From JAGNKE01 sp964583335 (lineage in GTDB: Bacteria; Pseudomonadota; Alphaproteobacteria; Micavibrionales; Micavibrionaceae): 64,000 nt of DNA. Where the stretch lies: positions 62,001-126,000 of the forward strand of contig CAZOVG010000005.1 of NCBI GenBank assembly GCA_964583335.1. The letters run 5' to 3'. The position numbers were made by a program, and so were the translations under genes. Of the stretch, positions 33,443 through 41,191 are shown in pieces. How positions within the stretch are numbered: the first letter of the stretch is position 1; every line of letters begins with the position of its first letter. The notes below the pieces were generated by a model that ran no database searches, was not told where the DNA came from, and worked only from the letters and a program-made list of their open reading frames with translations.

Positions 33443-35047
33443 TTATGACTTGTAATTATCCAGTCTAATATATTGCAAGTAATAGGCGGCCAATAGTGTT
33501 GCAAGTAATATTACCATACTTAAGTATGTCATAGATTTTTTTATTCCGATGCTTTTGGGGAGGGCGTGACGGACCGCTTCTTCTTTGTAAAGTTTAGAGC
33601 TGTAGAGAATGCGGCCATGGGGGTCAATCACGGCGGAAAACCCTGTGTTTGCGGCGCGAATGACGGGGATTCCTTCCTCGATGGCGCGGAAGCGGGCTTG
33701 CGCAAGATGCTGGAACGGGCCTGCGCTGATACCGTACCAGCCGTCGTTGGTGACGTTGATGAGGGCGTCCGGTCTTTTTGCGTCCGCCGATTCGTCAGTG
33801 ACGTTGCGGGGGAAAATAATTTCGTAGCAGACGAGCGGGCTGAAGGAAAAGCCTGGTTCAAGGCTCACGGTTTTCGGGCCGGGGCCGGAGCCGAAGCCGC
33901 CGAGCCCGGTTATGGGAGTCAGGCCCAGCTCGTCTTCGTAGGGGATATATTCGCCGAAGGGGACGAGGTGGAATTTATCGAATTTGGATATGATTTTTCC
34001 GGCTTTATCGTAAGTCACCAGGCTGTTGTAATAGCTATCCGTTTGTCCTGCGCCCTTATCCGGGCGGGAAACCGCACCCGCCAGAAGGAAGGTTTGCTCG
34101 GGGAAGTAGTTTAAGGTCTGGGCTATCATCGAGGCGGCGTCCGGGTGGTGGGTGAAGGCCAGCGGGATCGCGGTCTCGGGCCAGACCACGTAGGTTGTCT
34201 TTACGGTTTTTCCGGCGGTGAGCCCTTGAGATTCCGTCAGGTCGAGGTGGGCGTTGAAGTGGCTGGAGAACAATTCAGGCAGCCATTTTTCGGATTGGGG
34301 GATGTTCGGCTGTACTAGAACGATGTCGATATCGTCGCGTGTGCCGATTTCAATGGCCAGTTTGTTATAGCCGTAGAGTAAGGCGGCGATAAAGGAGGCG
34401 GCGATCACAAGCGCGGATAAGATTTTTTTGCCGCGCGGGGCGTCATAGAGCGGGATGAAGCCGAAGGCCGCGCTCCAGAAGATTGTGAGCAGGGTGAGAA
34501 GGTAGACATCGGAGAGGGCGGCGACTTGCGCGACGGGGAGGAATCCGGCCCATGTATAGCCGAAGAGGTTCCAGGGAAAGCCCGTGAAGATGTGGCCGCG
34601 CAGCCATTCGGACAGGCCAAGGCAGGCGGCGAAGCCCAGATAACCGGCAAGAGTTTTGGGATCGAAGGTGTGCCGCCAAACCGTCAGGAAAACCGCCGGG
34701 AAGAACGCCAGCACTGAGGGCAGGGCGGCGATGGCGAGCGGATAGGCCCATGCATATTCGTTGCCGTCCACGAGCAGGGCGTTGCCGATCCACGAGAGGC
34801 CGAAGACGAAATAGCCGAAGCCGAAGGCCCAGGCGCAGGCGAAGGTCGAGCGTCGCGACTCGCGGCGGCTCAGGAGCGCGTAGAGACCGCCGAGCGTGAC
34901 GAAGAGAACGGGCGCTATTTCATAAGGCGCCATCGCGAGTGTTGACGCCGCGCCCAGCGTGAAGGCTATGAAGAGGGCGGGCAGGGGGCGGTCGAGAAGG
35001 TGTGGTGTTTTTTGGCCGGTATGCGGCACGTTTGCGGCGTCCGTCAT
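33443..35047 (-). CDS. lnt: Apolipoprotein N-acyltransferase
   Basis: 534 residues. Lnt adds the third acyl chain to lipoproteins in the inner membrane. The N-terminal half has about six membrane helices (ALFIAFTLGAASTLAMAPY ... VIAASFIAALLYGYN). The nitrilase-like periplasmic domain has the Glu-Lys-Cys triad in YVVWPETAIPL, KFHLVPFGEYIP and FSPLVCYEIIFP. The final helix (MTYLSMVILLATLLAAYYLQ) anchors the C-terminus. It follows corC by 31 bases, in the conserved phoH-ybeY-corC-lnt order. Substrates would include the lipoproteins encoded at 7387 and possibly 56822. Confidence 0.97.
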   Translation of the reverse strand: MTDAANVPHTGQKTPHLLDRPLPALFIAFTLGAASTLAMAPYEIAPVLFVTLGGLYALLSRRESRRSTFACAWAFGFGYFVFGLSWIGNALLVDGNEYAWAYPLAIAALPSVLAFFPAVFLTVWRHTFDPKTLAGYLGFAACLGLSEWLRGHIFTGFPWNLFGYTWAGFLPVAQVAALSDVYLLTLLTIFWSAAFGFIPLYDAPRGKKILSALVIAASFIAALLYGYNKLAIEIGTRDDIDIVLVQPNIPQSEKWLPELFSSHFNAHLDLTESQGLTAGKTVKTTYVVWPETAIPLAFTHHPDAASMIAQTLNYFPEQTFLLAGAVSRPDKGAGQTDSYYNSLVTYDKAGKIISKFDKFHLVPFGEYIPYEDELGLTPITGLGGFGSGPGPKTVSLEPGFSFSPLVCYEIIFPRNVTDESADAKRPDALINVTNDGWYGISAGPFQHLAQARFRAIEEGIPVIRAANTGFSAVIDPHGRILYSSKLYKEEAVRHALPKSIGIKKSMTYLSMVILLATLLAAYYLQYIRLDNYKS

Positions 35048-35078
35048 CGGTCGAAGGTTTCCGGTCGCTGGCCGCCAA

Positions 35079-36080
35079 TCATTCCGAATCCGGGTTGTTC
35101 AGGGCGGACTTGGGAAGGTTTCTGATGCACACTCTGGTTACGCGCCGGGGGTCGGCCTCCAAAATCTCAAATACGATGCCTGAGTCGTGTGGAATCACTT
35201 CTCCACGCACAGGCACTCGTCCGGCGATAGAAAAGATTAGCCCTCCGAGCGTGTCGTTTTCTTCTTTTTCCTCGTCGTCCAGCTCGATGCCGAAGCGTTC
35301 CTCAAAATCCTCGAGGTCGAGGCGGGCGTCCGCTGTGACCGTTCCATCTGCGCGGATCTGTACTTCGGGTTCTTCGTCGGGATCGTGTTCGTCGTCTATT
35401 TCGCCGACTACGGCCTCGATGACATCGCCTATGGTGACCAGGCCGTCGATGCCGCCATATTCGTCAATTACAAGCACCATGTGCTTTCCCGTCAGGCGCA
35501 TTTGAACAAGGAGATCGAGGACGTTCAGCGAGGGGGATATGATCTGAATGTCCCTGACGAGCGCAGGAATTTCAACGGCCGTGCCACTGGCGAGCGCCGA
35601 GAGGATATCCTTGACATGGATTGAGCCGATGACGTTATCGAGATTGTCCTTGTAGACGGGCAGGCGGCTGTATGTCTTTTCGGCGAGAATGCCCAGCAGT
35701 TCTTCATAGGGCGTGTTGGCGTTGACCGCAACAATGTCGGCACGCGGAACCATGACGTCGAACGCGGTGAGGTCGCGGAGCTTTAGAATATTCGCCAGAA
35801 GCTGTTTTTCGTGAGCAGAGACGGAGGACGTGTCCGAGGCGTGGGGGGCATCGGTTTCCTCAATATATTCCTCAATAGTTTCGCGAAGGGACGAGGATTC
35901 CGGCTTGCCCCGAATAAGGGACGTGACAACGTGCAGCAGGCCATTGGTCTGTTTCGGCTCTTGCCTGCTCTGTTCGGAGCTTTCCGAGTTTTCCGAGCCT
36001 TGGCCCGTTTCGTCTGTTTCTGGGGTCGTGTTGTGGTTCATTTTCAGCATGGTATCATAATATCCGTAACGCAAAATCAT
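35079..36080 (-). CDS. CorC/HlyC-family CBS-domain protein
   Basis: 333 residues. Two CBS domains (TAFDVMVPRADIVAVNANTP; ILSALASGTAVEIPALVRDI) are followed by a CorC_HlyC domain (DEYGGIDGLVTIGDVIEAVV ... TLGGLIFSIAGRVPVRGEVI). No DUF21 membrane region is present, as in the short CorC form. Family members are linked to magnesium/cobalt efflux and envelope functions; the exact role is unsettled. Its ATG overlaps the ybeY stop (ATGA), implying translational coupling; later in-frame Met codons at 36050 and 36041 are alternatives. Confidence 0.93.
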   Translation of the reverse strand: MILRYGYYDTMLKMNHNTTPETDETGQGSENSESSEQSRQEPKQTNGLLHVVTSLIRGKPESSSLRETIEEYIEETDAPHASDTSSVSAHEKQLLANILKLRDLTAFDVMVPRADIVAVNANTPYEELLGILAEKTYSRLPVYKDNLDNVIGSIHVKDILSALASGTAVEIPALVRDIQIISPSLNVLDLLVQMRLTGKHMVLVIDEYGGIDGLVTIGDVIEAVVGEIDDEHDPDEEPEVQIRADGTVTADARLDLEDFEERFGIELDDEEKEENDTLGGLIFSIAGRVPVRGEVIPHDSGIVFEILEADPRRVTRVCIRNLPKSALNNPDSE

Positions 36081-36592
36081 ATTCTTTCATATGGGTTATC
36101 TATATTCATTGTGGCCAGAATCTCCGCCTCAAGTCTTTCCATTTCCTGGGCCTCTTCTTCCTGTGTGTGGTCAAAGTGCAATAAGTGAAGGAAACCGTGA
36201 ATCAGAAGGTGTGTATAGTGGTCGCGGAAGGCTTTTTTCTGCTCCAGAGCTTCTTTTTTCACAGTCTCAAAGGCCATGATGATATCGCCGAAGGTGACCA
36301 CGCCGACCTTTTCGCCCTCTTCCGGGGGGGCTTCGTCGTCCTCGTCGGTCATGGGAAAGGAGAGGACGTTTGTCGGCTTGTCCTGTTCGCGGTAGTCGCG
36401 GTTGAGGCGCTGCACGAATTCGTCGTCGGACAGGGTGATGCTGACTTCCGTGTCCTTGACCCGGCCCATGTGGAGGCGGAGGGAGATTTCAGGATGGCTT
36501 TTGGCTTCGTTCAGAGCGCGCTCGGTCAGTTTCTCCACGTCGGGAATCTCGGCGCGCCAATGGGTGTCGTGAAGCGTGAGGTCAATCTGCAT
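36077..36592 (-). CDS. ybeY: Endoribonuclease YbeY (rRNA maturation factor)
   Basis: 171 residues. YbeY is a zinc-dependent protein required for 16S rRNA 3' end maturation and ribosome quality control. The metal motif HGFLHLLHFDHTQEEEA (three His) near the C-terminus is intact. DDEFVQRLNRDYREQDKPTN and VLSFPM precede it. It starts 14 bases after phoH and overlaps corC, in the usual order. The C-terminal extension is short. Confidence 0.97.
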   Translation of the reverse strand: MQIDLTLHDTHWRAEIPDVEKLTERALNEAKSHPEISLRLHMGRVKDTEVSITLSDDEFVQRLNRDYREQDKPTNVLSFPMTDEDDEAPPEEGEKVGVVTFGDIIMAFETVKKEALEQKKAFRDHYTHLLIHGFLHLLHFDHTQEEEAQEMERLEAEILATMNIDNPYERI

Positions 36593-36606
36593 TGTTTGCG
36601 GGCCTT

Positions 36607-37569
36607 TTAGTCCCCGTCGTAGGCTTTGAGGATTTTACCGACGAGCGGATGGCGGACGACATCCTTGGTTTCGAAGCGTGTGAAGCCGATCTCGTCGATG
36701 CCGGAGAGAATTTCGACCGCCTCGTTGAGGCCGGATTTGACGTGGCCGGGGAGGTCGCTTTGTTTTGGGTCGCCGGTGATAACCATGCGGGAGGCTTCGC
36801 CCATGCGGGTGAGGAACATCTTCATCTGCATGGTGGTGGCGTTCTGCGCCTCGTCGAGGATCACGAAGGCGTGGGCCAACGTGCGGCCGCGCATGAAGGC
36901 GAGCGGGGCGATCTCGATGTCGCCGGTTTCCATGCGCTTGACCAGAAAATCGAAGGGCAGCATGTCGTGCAGCGCGTCGTAGACCGGGCGCAGGTAGGGG
37001 TCGATCTTTTCCTTCATGTCGCCGGGCAGGAAGCCGAGATTTTCTCCGGCCTCTACGGCGGGGCGGCAGAAGACGAGGCGTTCGACGCGGCCTTGCAGGA
37101 ACATGTCCACGCCAGCGGCAACCGCAAGATAAGTTTTACCTGTACCAGCAGGCCCGAGGCCGAAGACCATATCCCTTTGGCGAATCATTTCGATATAGGT
37201 GGCTTGATTGAGCGTGCGTGGCGCGATGGTTTTCTTTTTGGTGCGGATGGCCAGCGCGCTGCGGCGTTCGTCGCCGCCGCTTGGTACATCGGTGTTTTTA
37301 TCCGAGTCCATGAATCTGAGTTGGGCGTCGATGTCGGCGATGCTGATATCCGTCATGTCCTTTTTTTCAAGCTTGCGATAGAGGGCATTCAGTATGTTTT
37401 CGACCTGTCTTAGGGCCGGTTCCTCGCCCGCCACACGCAACGTGTTCCCCCTGTCCGCGATCGAGACGTTCAGTTTTTTTTCGAGGTGGGAGAGGTGCGT
37501 GTTATGTTCGCCGAACAAAAAGGGCAGTAGGGTGTTGTTACTGAATTCCAAAAACAGCTCTTGCGGCAA
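36607..37569 (-). CDS. PhoH-like ATPase
   Basis: 320 residues, the YbeZ type. Walker A is GLGPAGTGKTYLAVAAGVD and Walker B AFVILDEAQNATTMQMKMFL; MVITGDPKQSDLP follows, as in the PhoH domain. The N-terminal 110 residues are the usual KH-like region (HNTHLSHLEKKLNVSIADRG). It works with YbeY in RNA metabolism. It heads phoH-ybeY-corC-lnt. In related genomes miaB lies directly upstream; here two RTX genes and a terminator separate them. Confidence 0.95.
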   Translation of the reverse strand: MPQELFLEFSNNTLLPFLFGEHNTHLSHLEKKLNVSIADRGNTLRVAGEEPALRQVENILNALYRKLEKKDMTDISIADIDAQLRFMDSDKNTDVPSGGDERRSALAIRTKKKTIAPRTLNQATYIEMIRQRDMVFGLGPAGTGKTYLAVAAGVDMFLQGRVERLVFCRPAVEAGENLGFLPGDMKEKIDPYLRPVYDALHDMLPFDFLVKRMETGDIEIAPLAFMRGRTLAHAFVILDEAQNATTMQMKMFLTRMGEASRMVITGDPKQSDLPGHVKSGLNEAVEILSGIDEIGFTRFETKDVVRHPLVGKILKAYDGD

Positions 37570-37650
37570 GGAATCTCCTTATGTTTTGCATTAAAGCGGC
37601 CCTATAGAACATATTTTAAAGCAAAACCGCAAACAAAAACATTAAAATGC

Positions 37651-37680
37651 AAAAAAAGACCCGGGATTGCCCGGGTCTTT
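37651..37680 (-). terminator. Intrinsic terminator after the second RTX gene
   Basis: AAAGACCCGGG, loop CAAT (minus strand), CCCGGGTCTTT, then further T's. It lies 17 bases after the RTX stop codon and shields phoH from its transcription. Confidence 0.88.
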
Positions 37681-37696
37681 CAATGATTTCAATGCT

Positions 37697-40600
37697 TTAT
37701 ACCGTAACAATCGTGCCGTTTCCGACCAGGGTGTCGAGGTCGAGGCCCGTGACGCCCTCCAGCTTGGCGATGGTCGCAAAGCCGCCGGGGACGCCGGGTC
37801 CGGTCATATCGACCTGAAGCAGGGTGTCGGCTCCGGATTCGGTCAGGCGGACGAAGCCGGACAGCGCGTCGGTGTTCGGGTCGTACTGTTCGAGCACGTC
37901 TGAGATGTTGATCGTGTCGCCGTCGAGGAGGCTGAAGTCCTTGATGACGTCCACGCCCGTGCCCTTGTCGTTGGCGTCGAACCAGAAGGCATCCGCGCCC
38001 GCGCCGCCGTAGAGCGTGTCCGCCCCCGTGCCGCCGAAGAGGATGTCGTCGCCGTCGTCGCCGTAGAGCGTGTCCTTGTCCGCGCCGCCATGGAGGATGT
38101 CGTTGTCGAGTCCGCCGTAGAGCGTGTCCTTGCCCGCATCGCCGTAAAGCTGGTCGTCGCCGCCGAAGCCATGGAGCGTGTCGTTTCCGGCCAGTGCGAT
38201 GAAGCGGTCCTCCACGAGGTCGGAGCCGGTCATGGTGTCGGCGGAGGTGGTGCCGAGGGTGACGCCGGAGATAGCGAGAATATTTTCGCTCGGCTCAGGG
38301 GAGTTCAGGTAATCGAGGATTGTTGAGGTTAGCAATTCCGTCGGCAGTTCGCCCAGAACTGCATCCATGCCGAAGGCTCCGAGTTCTCCAGTCCAGTAGC
38401 CGAACTCGCCCGCCGCCTGCGCAACATCTTGTTCGTAGAAGTCGTAGAGGCTCAAGGCTCCGGCGATTTTATGCATAAGATCGCGGATCGCGTTCGCTCC
38501 CACAAATAAATCCGCGCCGTACTGTGAGATGTTCATTACGATCGCCTGCGTCGGGAAGTTGGGCGAAAGTCCGCCAAACTCCATGGTGTTTTGCAGTTGC
38601 TGCTCCGTCAAATAGTCGGTGGCGGCGTCCATCGCCTTGTAATTGTTGGTGAAGTATGAAGATTGCGTTACCGCTTCGCTTATGCCGTAACCCTGCGCGC
38701 CGCTTCCGAGTTTGGCCATGTAGTTGTGAATGGCCTTGGCTATGGGTATATCGTCCAACGGATCGAAGGGATTGTCGCCGCCTGACAAATCCATCAGGAC
38801 GTAATCCTGAACGCCGCCGAGATTCTCATTGAACTCCAGAACTTTAGCATCGCTCATATTATCGACGATGGCTTTCAAGCTTGGGTAGTTGAGTTTTTGC
38901 GCGAAGTTCATCATGGCGTCGCCGATGGCGTAGATATCGATTTGGTCGCCGAGCGTTTTCATCAGCGAGTCGACCGCATTGCCCAGAGGCGTGTCGTCGT
39001 TGTAAGGAGACCAAAAATCAGCCCATGACAGGTTGTAGAGGGTCTCGCTGGGGTAGTATGTCTCGCCGAGGGCCGTGATCTGTTCGGGCGTCAGGTATTT
39101 CAGGATCGAGTCAAGCGCTGCGTAATTTGGCGGAAAATACGTATCATCGCCTATGGATAGCGTTACTAGTGCGCTTCCAATTGAATCAACGTCAGCGAAG
39201 GCGCCGAGCTTTTTCATTAGGTCCTTTACGGCCGCTGCGATGCTTGCATCGTCATCGGTGCTGAAGGGGTCGCTGAAGGCCACGATATTGAGCAGCGCCG
39301 AGCCGGTGTAACCCGAGGCACCCAAAGCCATTTTTTGATCCACAGTCAGTTTGTCGGTCAGGGCGTCCTGTGCGAGGAAGGCGCCGTTTTGGGTGATCGT
39401 CGTCAGGGCGTTGCCGATATCGTCGCTGCTGACGCTCGGCCCGAACTTGTTCATAAGATTTCTGATGACATCTGCGATCTGGGGCTCTGTCTCGCCGGGG
39501 TATGCGGACCATGAAATATTCGTGATCGCGGCGCCCACATATCCCTGTTCGCCGAGGGCGGTGACCTGTTCGGCTGTGAGGCCGTCAGTAAGGGCGTCGA
39601 TGATTCCCGCGTACACATCGGGGGCGAACGAGGCGTTCACGAGTTCGTCACCCAAGTAGACTGGGTCGATGTAGTCTCCGATCTTATTCATGTAGTTCCG
39701 CAGGCCCTGTTCGATTTGCTGCGGGGAATATTGGAGCTGCGTGTAGGAAATTATGGCGGTCAGATTGTATGGGGCATGGGTGGAGCCGAGTTCGATCTTT
39801 TGAGCTTCGGTGAGATAATCCGTCAGCGCGTCTATGACGCCGAAGGCCCCCTCCAGGCCAATGGTTGCAGCACTTATGGAGCCCGCAATCGACCCTGTGT
39901 CTACGTACGCGCCGAGCTTGCTGAGAAGGTTTCTTATGGCAGGTACTGCCGTCGCCTCGTCGATCAGGCCGTAAGAGAAGTTTTGTACGATTCCCGCGCT
40001 GATGGCATTTCCAGCACCAAACTGCCCGACGATGGGAATTTGTTCAACCGTGAGGTAATCCGTCAACGCATCGAGGGAGTCCAATAGGAGCGGATTTGAA
40101 GACGCATTGGTCAAAAAATCCGAGATTATGTAAGGGTCGATGTAGGTTCCCAGTTTGCTCATCAGGTTGCGGACTGCGCCGTTGACCTCCTCGGGGTCCG
40201 AGACTTCGCCGCCGAAGAAGGGAAGCAGGGCGTAAAGGGTCTCAAAAATTTCAGATGACGCTCCCAACTCCGCCTTTTGTGCTTCGGTCAGGTGGTCGGT
40301 CACGGCGTCCATCGCCTTATAGTTCTTGTTTTCCGAGAAGGTGAGAAGAGCGTCGCCGATTGAGGCGGCGCTGGATTGCGCCCCCAGCTTGCCCATGAGA
40401 TTTTGCACGGCGTTCTTGATGGCGATATCGTCTTCCGGCAGGGCCGTGTCGTTGGCCGCGATGTTCAAAAGGGTCTGGCCCACGTCCGATCCTGTCCCGA
40501 AAGCGTTGATCTGGGCGGGGGTGAGATAGTCAGTGAGGGCGTCAAGCGCGCCGTAATTGCCGTTTTGCGAGAAGACCAGCATCGCATCGCCGATATCGGC

Positions 40601-40822
40601 CGCATCCACATAGGTTCCGGCTGTGGACATTAGGCTGCGCGTCATGTTTTTCGCCACGGTGGCGTCGGCCAGCGCGGTCAGGTTCGATAATACGCCGGCA
40701 TAAACCGTGATCAGCGAAAATTGTTCGGGCAGGATTCCGGCCAGCGTGCTGTTGAGGAGGGGTTTGTTTCCGGTGGAGGAGGCGAGAAGAAGGTTGGCTT
40801 CGATTTCGGCGATGGTCGGCAT
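37697..40822 (-). CDS. Large RTX-type secreted repeat protein (divergent repeats)
   Basis: 1041 residues with AAGGAG eight bases before the ATG. It starts MPTIAEIEANLLLASSTGN, nearly the same as the paralog at 41192. About ten diverged units of roughly 75-85 residues follow, each with a pattern like IGDAMLVFSQNGNYGALDAL then TDYLTPAQ and NAVQNLMGKLG. The C-terminal part (about 860-960) has RTX calcium-binding nonapeptides (GGDDQLYGDAGKDTLYGG) and ends with a type I secretion domain (DVIKDFSLLDGDTINISDVL ... LVGNGTIVTV). It should be exported by an ABC type I system not encoded here. The repeat region matches no family I recognise. Function (adhesin, S-layer, toxin, or matrix) is unknown. Confidence 0.85.
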   Translation of the reverse strand: MPTIAEIEANLLLASSTGNKPLLNSTLAGILPEQFSLITVYAGVLSNLTALADATVAKNMTRSLMSTAGTYVDAADIGDAMLVFSQNGNYGALDALTDYLTPAQINAFGTGSDVGQTLLNIAANDTALPEDDIAIKNAVQNLMGKLGAQSSAASIGDALLTFSENKNYKAMDAVTDHLTEAQKAELGASSEIFETLYALLPFFGGEVSDPEEVNGAVRNLMSKLGTYIDPYIISDFLTNASSNPLLLDSLDALTDYLTVEQIPIVGQFGAGNAISAGIVQNFSYGLIDEATAVPAIRNLLSKLGAYVDTGSIAGSISAATIGLEGAFGVIDALTDYLTEAQKIELGSTHAPYNLTAIISYTQLQYSPQQIEQGLRNYMNKIGDYIDPVYLGDELVNASFAPDVYAGIIDALTDGLTAEQVTALGEQGYVGAAITNISWSAYPGETEPQIADVIRNLMNKFGPSVSSDDIGNALTTITQNGAFLAQDALTDKLTVDQKMALGASGYTGSALLNIVAFSDPFSTDDDASIAAAVKDLMKKLGAFADVDSIGSALVTLSIGDDTYFPPNYAALDSILKYLTPEQITALGETYYPSETLYNLSWADFWSPYNDDTPLGNAVDSLMKTLGDQIDIYAIGDAMMNFAQKLNYPSLKAIVDNMSDAKVLEFNENLGGVQDYVLMDLSGGDNPFDPLDDIPIAKAIHNYMAKLGSGAQGYGISEAVTQSSYFTNNYKAMDAATDYLTEQQLQNTMEFGGLSPNFPTQAIVMNISQYGADLFVGANAIRDLMHKIAGALSLYDFYEQDVAQAAGEFGYWTGELGAFGMDAVLGELPTELLTSTILDYLNSPEPSENILAISGVTLGTTSADTMTGSDLVEDRFIALAGNDTLHGFGGDDQLYGDAGKDTLYGGLDNDILHGGADKDTLYGDDGDDILFGGTGADTLYGGAGADAFWFDANDKGTGVDVIKDFSLLDGDTINISDVLEQYDPNTDALSGFVRLTESGADTLLQVDMTGPGVPGGFATIAKLEGVTGLDLDTLVGNGTIVTV

Positions 40823-40891
40823 TTGGCGTACTCCTTATGAATTAAAGACGGCTAAAAAATTTTACATCTTTCAGTTAGCACACAGAAACAG

Positions 40892-40922
40892 GCGCTCGCA
40901 TGTCGATGAGCGCGCGTTTTTT
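40892..40922 (+). terminator. Terminator-like hairpin on the + strand with no upstream + gene
   Basis: GCGCTC, loop GCATGTCGAT, GAGCGC, then GCG and six or more T's. The T-run is on the + strand only. No + strand gene lies upstream, so it might end antisense transcription from within the RTX gene. Confidence 0.4.
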
Positions 40923-41139
40923 CTCCGGCCTTTTCCCATAAGGTTCAAGATCGGCGGTCCTGACGTTGGTTTATTATTTTTTTCCGCAGCGCATTCTCAC
41001 AAATTAGAGTTGTGCAGGGCAAACTTTTTTTTGGCTTGTTTTGAAGATTTATTTTTTGCGATTTTTGGAGGCTTGCTTTAAATTTGCATCCCTAAAAGTT
41101 CTGTTCTTTCCATAATTTTTACGCATCGAGCGGGCATAG

Positions 41140-41167
41140 AAAAAGAGGCCTTTTGCAAGGCCTCTTT
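41140..41167 (-). terminator. Intrinsic terminator after the first RTX gene
   Basis: On the minus strand: AAAGAGGCC, loop TTGCAAAA, GGCCTCTTT, then TT. It begins 25 bases after the RTX stop codon. Confidence 0.85.
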
Positions 41168-41191
41168 CCGGTGGTTCCGTATCTTTGCCGA

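Larger units (their letters stand above)
40823..41191. other. 369-base AT-rich gap between the RTX genes
   Basis: It holds the terminator of the upstream RTX gene (41140-41167), the presumed promoter of the downstream one, and a + strand hairpin with a T-run at 40892-40922. The DNA is much richer in A and T than the flanking genes. No coding region could be supported. Confidence 0.5.
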
